A stretch of 64,000 bases of DNA from Palsa-461 sp036844945 (GTDB lineage: Bacteria > Actinomycetota > Acidimicrobiia > Acidimicrobiales > RAAP-2), in the NCBI GenBank assembly GCA_036844945.1, contig DAIUEV010000007.1, forward strand, positions 15,656 through 79,655, read 5' to 3'. The notes beneath the pieces were generated by a model. That model was not told the origin of the DNA. It was given only the letters and a program-made list of their open reading frames with translations, and made no database searches. Position 1 is the stretch's first letter; each line of letters begins with the position of its first letter. The position numbers and the translations under genes are program-made. Shown here one piece after another: positions 22,562 through 30,683 of this stretch.

Positions 22562-25090
22562 CTAAGGAATTTCGATCCGACCGTCGACCCGCCAACGGGC
22601 CCGTTGGCTCGTCGCGAACGCAGGTCCCGTGCCGTCCGGCTCTTCGCAGAACCCGACGACGGGCAGGGCCCCACGGCCCTGTGCGGGGCGAGCGATCCCC
22701 GTGCCGGCCAGAACCAGTTGGCCCACGATGCCAATCGAGACCGGCTGGAGGTCACGGTTGACCACGTGCGCGCGCATGTTGGCGATCGGTCGGCCGACGG
22801 TCACCGGGCGCCCCGGGTCGACCCGTCCCACCAGTGCGTAGCCCGAGGTCTCCGGGGAGCCATACCCGTGGTAGAGCACCCGCGCCCGGGTGAGGATCCG
22901 CTCCGCAAGGTCGCCGTCGAGCGTTCCCCCGCCGCTCAAGGCGACGAGCCCGCGGGCCGGCCGGAGCCCGGTCTCGAGCACCGTCGCCCATTCGGCCGGT
23001 GACGCGTGCACGAAGGACACGCGCTCTTGCGAGATGAGTCGGCTCAAGGCGCGGCCGTCGGCGGCGTCGGCGCGTCCGGCCAGCACGACCCTCGCCCCCA
23101 CGTGGAGCCCCAACCAGAGCTCGAAGGAGGCGGCCCGGTAGAGGGTCCCGGGGAGCACCAGGACCGTGTCGGAGGACGTGATCCCGAGCTGGTCGGCGAG
23201 CGCGGCCGCGCAGTTCGCGGCGGCCCCATGGTGGATTGCTGTCGCGACCGGTCGCTCGCCCACCCCGAACTGCACACACAACGTCGGGTCGGCGTCCGCG
23301 CCCACCCGGATCGGCAGATCGGCCGAGCCGTTGGCGGTGTCGGCCAGCGTCAGGAGCGGAGTGGTCTGACCGGCCAGGCGTCCGGCGTGGTGGGGCCCCG
23401 CGTAGACCGCCGACGCCGCCGCCTCCGTCACCATGTGATCGAGCTCGTCGTCCGGGCGCGTGGGATCGAGCAGGAGGTAGGCCGCGCCGGCATGAAGGGT
23501 GCCGAGCACATCGGCGACGAGGACAGCGCTCGGCTCGGCACAAAAGGCGATGACGTCTCCGGGGCCGAGGCCGGCCGCCTGGAGGCGCCGGGCCGTCCGC
23601 TCCGCTCGGGTGAGGAGCTCCCGGTAGGTGAAGGTCTGTTCGCGGTCCGACACCGCCGCCGCCGTCGGCGTCCGTTCCGCCTGGGCCTCGACGAGCTCGC
23701 CCAACGTGGCGAAGGGGCGCTGCGTCTCGGTGGCGTTCCACTCGACGAGCCGGCGCCGGTCCTCACCGGAGGAGACCCGGAGGGCCGACGCGCTGAGCTC
23801 GGGATCGGCGGCCACCGACCCAAGGATCCCGAGCAGGTGGTCGACCACCGCCTCAGCACTCGGGGGCGCGAACAGCTCGGGGTCGAAGATGAGGCGACCT
23901 TCGATGAACCCCTCGGGCCGTTCGTCGAGGCTGAGCTCGAGGTCGAGCTTGCCCGCCCCGACGGCGTCGCTGATGGCGCTCTCCATCAGGTGGACCGACC
24001 ACGACGGGTCGAGCGGGTGGATCGGCGGTTCAAGAACGATCATCGTCTGGTAGATCGGGTTGGCACCGGCCACGGTGTCCGGCTCCAGTTCACGGACCAC
24101 CCGCTCGAACGGGAGCAGATTGTCGAGCGCGTCCAAGACCTCGTTGCGGACCCGGACGACGAGCTCGGTGAACGGCGGATCGCCTCGGAGGTCCACCCGG
24201 AACACGAGCGGCGTCAGGGCACAACCGACAACCGACTCGAACTCGGGGCGCTGACGGAGGTCGGCGGCCGTCGAGAAGGTCACGTCGTCGGAACCCGAGT
24301 GCCCAGCGAGCAGGACCGCCCACGCCGTCGCCAGGATCTGGAACAGGGTCGCACCACTCCGTTGGGCGACCGAACGGAGCTCGGCCACGGTCGCCGCCGG
24401 GATGGTCAGCGGCAGGAAGGCGGCCCTGAACTCGGGGGTGACCGACCTACGTCGGTCGATTGGCAGCCCGAGGAACGGGACGCCGTCGAGGCGGCCGCGC
24501 CAGTACTCGAGCCGGCTCCGGGCCCGGTCGCTCTCGATCCACTCCTGCTCCCAGCGGGCGTAATCGGCGTAGGTGACCGCCGGCTCGGCCAACGGCGACG
24601 GCCGACCGTCGCGGAAGGCGTCGTAGAGGGCGACGAGTTCGGGCAGCACCACCCGGTAGATGCTGACCACGTCGAAGATCAGGTGGTGCATGGCCAGATA
24701 CAACCGGTGGCGGTCCCGGGCCACCTTGATCAAGCGAGCCCGTAGGAGCGGGCCACGGCGCAGGTCGTAGGGGGTCCGGACCACCTCGGTGACGAGTTCC
24801 ACGCAACGCCGCTCGGCGGCGTCCTCTTCGATGTGGCTGAGGTCGAGAACTGGGAGCTCGAGATTTGGCACCTCGTGGACCACCTGGATCGGTTCCCCGC
24901 CGACGACGTCGAATGTCGTCCGCCAGGCCGCGTGTCGCCGCAGGATCTCGGCGAAGGCCCTCCGGAACGCTCGCGGGTCGAGCTCGCCGTCCTTGCGGAT
25001 GACGACGATCTCGTGGTAGCTGAGGCGGTTCGGTGCGAGCCGCCCCGCGTACCACATGGCCTCCTGGGCCACCGAGATCGGCGGCGGCAT
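22562..25090 (-). CDS. NRPS condensation domain with degenerate, truncated adenylation domain
   Basis: An 842-residue NRPS-like protein. Residues ~1-430 form a condensation domain with the catalytic motif HHLIFD (135-140) and the usual PFERVVREL segment. The rest resembles an adenylation domain but is damaged. The A3 loop, normally YTSGSTGxPKG, reads CVQFGVGERPV (near residue 605), and the A7 TGD is TSQ (827-829). The protein ends 18 residues after that region begins, with no A8-A10 and no carrier domain. The C domain may still form amide bonds, while the A domain should not activate amino acids. It follows the P450 gene by 23 bases; ATG 25090 was chosen at MPPPISVAQEAMW. Confidence 0.85.
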   Translation of the reverse strand: MPPPISVAQEAMWYAGRLAPNRLSYHEIVVIRKDGELDPRAFRRAFAEILRRHAAWRTTFDVVGGEPIQVVHEVPNLELPVLDLSHIEEDAAERRCVELVTEVVRTPYDLRRGPLLRARLIKVARDRHRLYLAMHHLIFDVVSIYRVVLPELVALYDAFRDGRPSPLAEPAVTYADYARWEQEWIESDRARSRLEYWRGRLDGVPFLGLPIDRRRSVTPEFRAAFLPLTIPAATVAELRSVAQRSGATLFQILATAWAVLLAGHSGSDDVTFSTAADLRQRPEFESVVGCALTPLVFRVDLRGDPPFTELVVRVRNEVLDALDNLLPFERVVRELEPDTVAGANPIYQTMIVLEPPIHPLDPSWSVHLMESAISDAVGAGKLDLELSLDERPEGFIEGRLIFDPELFAPPSAEAVVDHLLGILGSVAADPELSASALRVSSGEDRRRLVEWNATETQRPFATLGELVEAQAERTPTAAAVSDREQTFTYRELLTRAERTARRLQAAGLGPGDVIAFCAEPSAVLVADVLGTLHAGAAYLLLDPTRPDDELDHMVTEAAASAVYAGPHHAGRLAGQTTPLLTLADTANGSADLPIRVGADADPTLCVQFGVGERPVATAIHHGAAANCAAALADQLGITSSDTVLVLPGTLYRAASFELWLGLHVGARVVLAGRADAADGRALSRLISQERVSFVHASPAEWATVLETGLRPARGLVALSGGGTLDGDLAERILTRARVLYHGYGSPETSGYALVGRVDPGRPVTVGRPIANMRAHVVNRDLQPVSIGIVGQLVLAGTGIARPAQGRGALPVVGFCEEPDGTGPAFATSQRARWRVDGRIEIP

Positions 25091-25113
25091 CGGGCCGACG
25101 TCCCCGGCCCCGG

Positions 25114-26343
25114 TCAGGAGGCGAGGACCTGCAGCTCCGTTAGGCCCCGCAGGCCGAGGTTGGGTCGCCACGAAACCAGCTCATCGGAGAGGGTCAGTCT
25201 AGGGAACCGATCCAGCAACGTCTGGAATGCGATCTGCCCCTCGAGTCGCGCGAGCGGCGCCCCGAAGCAGAAGTGGGCCGCCCAGCCGAACGCGAGGTGC
25301 CGGTTGTCGACACGAGCGAGGTCGAGACGGTCGGGGTCCGCGAAGCGTTCCGGGTCCCGGTTGGCCGCCCCCATCACCGCCATGACCGCCGCCCCCTCGG
25401 GGATGTCGACGCCGCCCAGCCGCGCCCCGGCCGGGGCGATGCGGGCCGTGAGCTGGCTCGGGCTCTCGTAGCGGAGAAGCTCCTCGACGGCGTTCCCCAG
25501 GAGGTCGGGATGAGCCCGCAACCGCGCCAGCTCGTCGGGCTGGCGCAGGAGCGTGAGCAGCCCGTTGCCGATCAGGTTGGTGGTGGTCTCCTGCCCCCCG
25601 ACCATGGTGACGATGACGTTTGCGACCACCTCGGACTCGCTCAGCCGGTCGCCCTCGACCTCGGCGGTGGCGAGGGCGTTGATGAGCCCCCCGGTCGGTC
25701 GGACGGCCTCGCGGGCGACCGCCTCGTGGAAGTAGGCGGTCATCTCCTCCACGCTCTTCAGGGTCTTGCGGGCTCGGCCCGGGTTGTGCTGGAAGTTGCC
25801 CAGCATCTCGGCGAAGTCCTGGGACCACCCCTTCAGCAGGTGGTGGTCCGAGGTGGGCACGCCCAGCATCTCGGCGGTCACGATGGCCGGGAGCGGGTTG
25901 GCGAGCGCGGCCATCACGTCGAAGCGGTCGCATCCGACCAGGTCGTCGACGAGGGAGCCCGCGATGCTGGTGATGTGCTCGCGCAGCACCGCCACGCGCC
26001 GGGGGGTGAAGGCGACCGAGGCGAGCCGGCGGACCCGTCCGTGCTTCGGCGGGTCGAGGAAGAGCATCTGTTCCACCATGACCTTCGCGATGGGGGTGAT
26101 CTCGCCCATCCCGAGCTCATGGAGTCGCTCGGGCGTCGGGGTGCGGTCGGCCCTGAAATGGTGGAGGACCTCCGCCACGTCCTCGTAGCGGGTGACCACC
26201 CATGCGTGCAGGTATGGGTCCCAGTGGACGGGCGCCTCCTCGCGCAGGCGCCGGTACAGCGGGTACGGGTTGGCCAGGACCTCGGGGTCGAGGAGGTGGT
26301 AGAGGCTCGGCGGGGCGGCGGCCTCGACGCTTCGGCTGCTCAC
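25114..26343 (-). CDS. Cytochrome P450
   Basis: A soluble bacterial P450 of 409 residues. It has the I-helix oxygen-activation motif GGQETT (249-254), the ExxR pair Glu288-Arg291, and the heme-ligand region FGWAAHFCFGAPLA with Cys359. The second position of the heme signature is less common than the usual FGxGxHxCxG. Overall similarity is to CYP107/PksS-like tailoring enzymes. It starts with GTG at 26343, overlapping the stop of the adenylation-carrier gene (GTGA), so it is tightly coupled to it. P450s encoded beside a stand-alone A-T protein often hydroxylate the carrier-bound amino acid. Redox partners are not adjacent. Confidence 0.93.
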   Translation of the reverse strand: MSSRSVEAAAPPSLYHLLDPEVLANPYPLYRRLREEAPVHWDPYLHAWVVTRYEDVAEVLHHFRADRTPTPERLHELGMGEITPIAKVMVEQMLFLDPPKHGRVRRLASVAFTPRRVAVLREHITSIAGSLVDDLVGCDRFDVMAALANPLPAIVTAEMLGVPTSDHHLLKGWSQDFAEMLGNFQHNPGRARKTLKSVEEMTAYFHEAVAREAVRPTGGLINALATAEVEGDRLSESEVVANVIVTMVGGQETTTNLIGNGLLTLLRQPDELARLRAHPDLLGNAVEELLRYESPSQLTARIAPAGARLGGVDIPEGAAVMAVMGAANRDPERFADPDRLDLARVDNRHLAFGWAAHFCFGAPLARLEGQIAFQTLLDRFPRLTLSDELVSWRPNLGLRGLTELQVLAS

Positions 26344-28118
26344 CCGGCTCGGGTCCCGACCCTGGCTCCGGCCATCTGGAGCTCGACACCGGCGGCGATC
26401 TCGCCCAGCGTGGGATGGTCGAACAGGTATCGCAGGCTGAGCTCCACGTCGAAGAGGTTCTCCAACCGGACGATCAGCTGGGCGCCGAGCATCGAGTGCC
26501 CACCGAGGAGGAAGAAGTTCTCGTCCACGCCGATCTCGGCGACGTCGAGCAGCTCGCTCAGCACCGACGCGATTGTGACCTCGACCGGGGTGCGTGGACC
26601 GTGATCCCCCCGGGGTCCCGGGACACCGGCGACGACGTCGTCGGTGAGCGGCGGGAGCGCGGCCCGGTCGACCTTGCCGTGCGCGTTCAGCGGTAGGCGG
26701 TCCAGCCAGACGAAGCGGCTCGGCACCAGGTACTCGGGGAGCGAGGCGCGAAGAAACTGGGCCAGCTCGCCGGGGTCCGGCCGTCGCTCGCCGCCGGCGA
26801 CCACGTACGCGGCCAGGGTCCGCTGGGCGCTCGTCGGTCCGACGCCCACGATCACGCTGGCCTCGACGGCCGGGTGCGCGTTGAGCGCGGCCACCACCTC
26901 GCCCGGCTCGACCCGGAAGCCCCGGATGCTGAGCTGGTCGTCGAGACGGCCGATGAAGTCGAACCCGCCGTCGGGCCGCTCCCGGACGAGGTCACCGGTG
27001 CGATAGCGCCGAGTGGTGCCGTCGGTCGAGAACCGCTCGGCCGTGAGCGCGGGGCGGTGGAGGTAGCCGAGGGCCACCGCAACCCCGCCGATCACGAGCT
27101 CTCCCACCGTGCCCGGCGGGACCGGCTCGCCGCGCTCGTCGAGCACGCGCGCCTCGATCCCCGCGATCGGGCGGCCGATGGAGGGTGGTCCGTCTCCGTC
27201 CGGGTCGACCGCGCCCGATGTGGCGACGACGGCGGTCTCGCTCAGGCCGTAGTTGTTGACGAGCGTGAAGGGGAGGCCCCGCGGCGGGCGCGAACCGAGC
27301 GCGTCACCCCCGGTCAGCACGAACCGCAACGCTGCGTCGGTGGGCCACGACAGCTGGACCATCCCCTCGGCCACGGCGGTGGGGATGAAGGTCACCGTGA
27401 TGCCCTTGGCCAGCAGCCAGTCGCGCAGACCGACCGGGTCGCGGCGGAGCTCGGCCGGGACCACATGCAGCGAGGCCCCGGCGGCCAGCGTGGGCCACAC
27501 CTCCCAGATGACGGCGTCGAAGCCGGGGCTGGCCACCTGGGTGCACCGGTCATCGGCGCCCAGCGCGAACGCGTTGCGGTGCCACGTGACGAGGTTGGAC
27601 AGTGCGGCGTGGTCGACGAGCACGCCTTTCGGCTGACCGGTCGATCCGGAGGTGTAGACGACATAGGCGGCGTCGGCCGGCGTCGGACGCATGAAGCACT
27701 CGGGAGCCGCCTGGGGGGCGCCCGTCCGACCGCCCGGACCGAGCACGATCGCATCGCGTCCGACCCGGCGTTCGGTCGCGCCGTCACAGACCACCGCCGC
27801 GGCCCGGGAGTCCTCGAGCATCCAGTCGATCCGGTCGTCGGGGTAGGCCGGGTCGATCGCCACGTACCCGGCACCGGCCATGAGGATGCCGAGGGCCCCG
27901 ACCACCAGGGCGGCCGACCGCTCGACACAGAGCCCGACCAGGTCGCCCGGGCGCACGCCGCGGGCCGCCAGCAGCCCGGCCAGGCCCTGGGCCCGCGCCC
28001 GAAGCTCGGCATAGCTGAGGGTCGCGTCCGAGCCGTGGACGGCGAGGCGACCGGGCGTCGTGGCCGCGACCTCGTCCACCAGGTCGACCACCGTGGGGCC
28101 CATCACAACGGCGTTCAT
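26340..28118 (-). CDS. NRPS-like adenylation-thiolation protein, predicted leucine-specific
   Basis: A stand-alone A-T didomain of 592 residues. The adenylation core motifs are intact: YTSGSTGQPKG (155-165), NNYGLSE, YRTGDLV, GRLDDQLSIRGFRVEPGEV and the catalytic Lys482 in NAHGKVDR. The carrier domain ends the protein with LGGHSM, where Ser542 should carry phosphopantetheine. Aligning to GrsA by eye gives specificity residues D201, A202, W205, F244, L268, G270, N289, V297, V298 and K482. That is the code DAWFLGNVVK, known from leucine domains. ATG 28118 (MNAVVMGP) has a purine-rich site upstream. It is probably co-transcribed with the PPTase, P450 and condensation genes. Confidence 0.92.
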   Translation of the reverse strand: MNAVVMGPTVVDLVDEVAATTPGRLAVHGSDATLSYAELRARAQGLAGLLAARGVRPGDLVGLCVERSAALVVGALGILMAGAGYVAIDPAYPDDRIDWMLEDSRAAAVVCDGATERRVGRDAIVLGPGGRTGAPQAAPECFMRPTPADAAYVVYTSGSTGQPKGVLVDHAALSNLVTWHRNAFALGADDRCTQVASPGFDAVIWEVWPTLAAGASLHVVPAELRRDPVGLRDWLLAKGITVTFIPTAVAEGMVQLSWPTDAALRFVLTGGDALGSRPPRGLPFTLVNNYGLSETAVVATSGAVDPDGDGPPSIGRPIAGIEARVLDERGEPVPPGTVGELVIGGVAVALGYLHRPALTAERFSTDGTTRRYRTGDLVRERPDGGFDFIGRLDDQLSIRGFRVEPGEVVAALNAHPAVEASVIVGVGPTSAQRTLAAYVVAGGERRPDPGELAQFLRASLPEYLVPSRFVWLDRLPLNAHGKVDRAALPPLTDDVVAGVPGPRGDHGPRTPVEVTIASVLSELLDVAEIGVDENFFLLGGHSMLGAQLIVRLENLFDVELSLRYLFDHPTLGEIAAGVELQMAGARVGTRAG

Positions 28119-28246
28119 CAGGCTTCTTCCCTCCGACACGGGACCCCTGAAGGGTCCGATGCCAGCAGGGTACGAAGCGGGCGTCCCTCGACCGTCTGCC
28201 TCTTGTCCCAGCCTGGGACGGGGTCCTGGTTCGGAGAAAGCCCTGG

Positions 28247-28927
28247 TCAGGCGGCTCGTAGGGCGGCCGGCACCCAGTCGGCCAGCGACTCCCCGGCCAC
28301 CGCCGCCGCAAATGCGGCCGACACCTGGACCTGGTGGATGAGCCAACCACCCACCGTGGTTGGCTCATCCCGGCCCGACCACACGTCGAGTTCCTTGAGC
28401 GGCAGCCGCAGGCCGGCCCCGACACCCTTCACGTAGGCCTCCTTGCGGGTCCAGCACTCGAACGCGGCTACCAGGCGCTCCTCACCCGTTCGGGAGGCGA
28501 GGGCTCGCCGTTCCTTTTCGGTGAAGAACCGGCGGGCGAGGCCGTCCACGTCGACGTCGGGGCGAATCCGCTCGAGGTCGACCCCCACCTCGGTCGTCCA
28601 GCTGGTCGCGTAGAGGGCCTTGTCCCCGCTCCGGGAGGCGTTGAACCTGAGGTCGGAGCCGGCAAGGTGGGGCTTGCCCCCTTCCGCCACTTCGATGCGG
28701 ACCTGGGCAGGTGGACAGCCGAGCTGGCGGGCCAGGACGCGACGGAGACCGGCCCGGGCGGCCACGAACCGGTCCCGGTCCTTGGCCTGGGCGTACCGTT
28801 CCGCCCGTCGGAGCTCCTCGGTCGTGAGGCACTCGCCTGCCTCCCGCAGTGCGGTGGCGGAGAGGTCGAGCGGCGTCCACCACAAGAGCAGGCGACCGTC
28901 GTCCCGCCCGTCCCCCGCCGTCACCAT
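28247..28927 (-). CDS. Sfp-type 4'-phosphopantetheinyl transferase
   Basis: The enzyme moves phosphopantetheine from CoA onto a conserved serine of carrier proteins. It has 226 residues, normal for the Sfp/EntD group. The magnesium and CoA-binding motifs are EVGVDLER (Asp117, Glu119) and FECWTRKEAYVK (Glu157, Lys162). ATG 28927 was chosen at MVTAGDGRDD, with GTG possible slightly upstream. It is the first gene of the minus-strand NRPS-like operon, and its natural partner is the carrier domain of the A-T protein 128 bases downstream. A second, AcpS-type transferase is encoded 4 kb away. A perfect inverted repeat lies within its 3' third. Confidence 0.92.
   Translation of the reverse strand: MVTAGDGRDDGRLLLWWTPLDLSATALREAGECLTTEELRRAERYAQAKDRDRFVAARAGLRRVLARQLGCPPAQVRIEVAEGGKPHLAGSDLRFNASRSGDKALYATSWTTEVGVDLERIRPDVDVDGLARRFFTEKERRALASRTGEERLVAAFECWTRKEAYVKGVGAGLRLPLKELDVWSGRDEPTTVGGWLIHQVQVSAAFAAAVAGESLADWVPAALRAA
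28336..28370. repeat. Perfect 15-bp inverted repeat inside the PPTase gene
   Basis: GGATGAGCCAACCAC (28336-28350) is followed by the five bases CCACC and then its exact reverse complement (28356-28370). It encodes DEPTTVGGWLIH near the C-terminus of the transferase. The mRNA would form a very stable hairpin about 90 bases before the stop codon. Confidence 0.95.
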
Positions 28928-29171
28928 CGTGGTCACCCTTCCTCGGGTCGCAATGTAGGTGGGCGGCACGGGGGCCGGCGGCGCGGGACGATCCGCGCCC
29001 CGTTCGCCGCCACCGGCGAGGCTCGGCCGTGCCTGGGACAGGGGGTAGACGGCGCCGGGACGCCGGTTCCGTACGCTGGCACCGAAAGTTCGCCGCTCCC
29101 GTGCCGAGAAGGTCCGGGGGCACACCAGGTGCGGCGGGCCCTCCCCCGGGGCCCACAAAGGGAGCAGGAGC

Positions 29172-30647
29172 GTGTCGACCACGATGACCGACGACCACGG
29201 CAGCACCAACGGAGCACACGGCGGGGTGGGCCATCTCCTGCGGATGGCCAAGACCCAGTGCGGCGTCTCCCTGGCCTTCGCCGCCCTGCGCAAGTCCGAC
29301 GGTGGCTTCGCCATCGCCACGTTCCCGACGCTCGCGGCCGACCCCACCTGGTCGGTCGACGCGATCGATGAGCTCGTCAGGCAGACCTGGGAGGACCCGC
29401 ACCTGACCGGCGGGAGCGTGCTCGTCCGCAGCGGACGGGTCCTCAAGGGGATGTGGACCGGACAGGGACACCACATCAAGCTCGCGGCGGCGGCGCTCAG
29501 CGACCCCGAGGCGCCCGAGCACCCCTGGGGGCTCCTCTGCGTCGCCGAGCCGCTGGCCGGCCACTTCGAGCAGGACCAGCTGAACCTGCTCGGCAACCTT
29601 GCCGTCCGGCTGACGTCGTACTTGCGGGCGCGCCAACAGGTGCTCGAGGGCTCGCTCGGCTTCGAGCGCCAGGCCGCGGTCACGACTGCGCCCGAGGAGC
29701 CGACCGCGCCGCCCTTTGCCCCCACCTACGAGCAGGTCTCCCCGGTCGCCCCGGTCTCCCCGGTCTCCCCCGACTTCGTGATGGCCGAGCCCATCGTCGC
29801 GCCGTGGTCGAGCGAGCCCAACCCGTTCGCCTCCGGTGACGAGTTCGCCAACATGTTCGACGAGTTCGCCGAAGAGCACCCGCTCGACCAGGCGGCCGCT
29901 GCGACGACCGCCGGCGCCCCTTGGGAGACCGGGGGGCGCGAACCGCGGCCGGACGACTGGGAGTTCCTGGGCCTCGATGAGATCGAGTGGGTGGAGGCCG
30001 CGGCCCCGATCCCGGTGCCTCCGGCCGAATCGGTGCGCTTCGAGCCGCCGGCTCCGGCCGGTGTCCCCGAGGCGCCCTTCGCTCCGCCGATGTCGTTCGG
30101 GACCGGCGAGGCTGCTGCCCCGGCGAGCTCAACCTTCGGTACACGCGAGGACCCACCGGTCATTGCCCCCGCATCGGTCGCCACCGGAGTCGGCGCGCTC
30201 GACGAGTTGCTCGGGCCGGACCCGGTTACCGGGCTCGCCACCCTCACGACCCTCGTCGGTCGGCTGAGCGCCTCGCTCGCGCACGTACGCAACAACGAAG
30301 GGACCGTCGGCCTGATCGTCGTCGATGTCGCACCGATGGATCCGACGCAGCCGCTCAGCACCACGTCGCTCATGACGGTGGCCGGTCGGCTGACCAACCA
30401 CCTGCGCGAACGCGACCTCGTCGCCCGGATCGGCCCGTCACTCTTCGCGGTGCTCGTCGACCTGCGCCCGGGATCCATCGAGCTCGAGGCCATCCGTGAG
30501 CGCACGATCGCGACCCTGACGGCGGGGATTGAGTCTTCGTCGGGCGGGGTGCTGGCGCGATCTGCCTTGGCGTCGGCCGGCGCGGGAAGCACGGTCACCG
30601 CAGAGGAGCTCCTCCGCCAGGCCGCGGACCAGCTGCCCGGGAGATGA
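29172..30647 (+). CDS. GAF protein with degenerate GGDEF domain (GPSLF)
   Basis: A 491-residue protein with an N-terminal GAF-like domain (about residues 15-155), a long acidic Pro/Ala-rich linker and a C-terminal GGDEF-like domain that begins LDELLGPDPVTGLATL. Where a cyclase would have RxGGDEF it reads RIGPSLFAVL (near residues 420-425), so it should not make cyclic-di-GMP. The magnesium-binding Asp of the FLDLD-type strand is only partly kept (LIVVDVAPM). The same altered motif recurs in the next gene. GTG 29172 has a good ribosome site (AGCAGGAGC). It may bind a nucleotide or act as a partner domain for the flippase. Confidence 0.8.
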   Translation: MSTTMTDDHGSTNGAHGGVGHLLRMAKTQCGVSLAFAALRKSDGGFAIATFPTLAADPTWSVDAIDELVRQTWEDPHLTGGSVLVRSGRVLKGMWTGQGHHIKLAAAALSDPEAPEHPWGLLCVAEPLAGHFEQDQLNLLGNLAVRLTSYLRARQQVLEGSLGFERQAAVTTAPEEPTAPPFAPTYEQVSPVAPVSPVSPDFVMAEPIVAPWSSEPNPFASGDEFANMFDEFAEEHPLDQAAAATTAGAPWETGGREPRPDDWEFLGLDEIEWVEAAAPIPVPPAESVRFEPPAPAGVPEAPFAPPMSFGTGEAAAPASSTFGTREDPPVIAPASVATGVGALDELLGPDPVTGLATLTTLVGRLSASLAHVRNNEGTVGLIVVDVAPMDPTQPLSTTSLMTVAGRLTNHLRERDLVARIGPSLFAVLVDLRPGSIELEAIRERTIATLTAGIESSSGGVLARSALASAGAGSTVTAEELLRQAADQLPGR

Positions 30648-30683
30648 ACCGGGGCCGCAGGCCCGCTTCGGACTAGGAGGAAC

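Noticed and set aside
22518..22565. 15-codon ATG frame (MKFTKSTPG...) overlapping the RmlB-like stop
   Set aside because: Too short, no homology, and it coincides with a hairpin; it might be the decayed start of an epimerase gene but cannot be supported.
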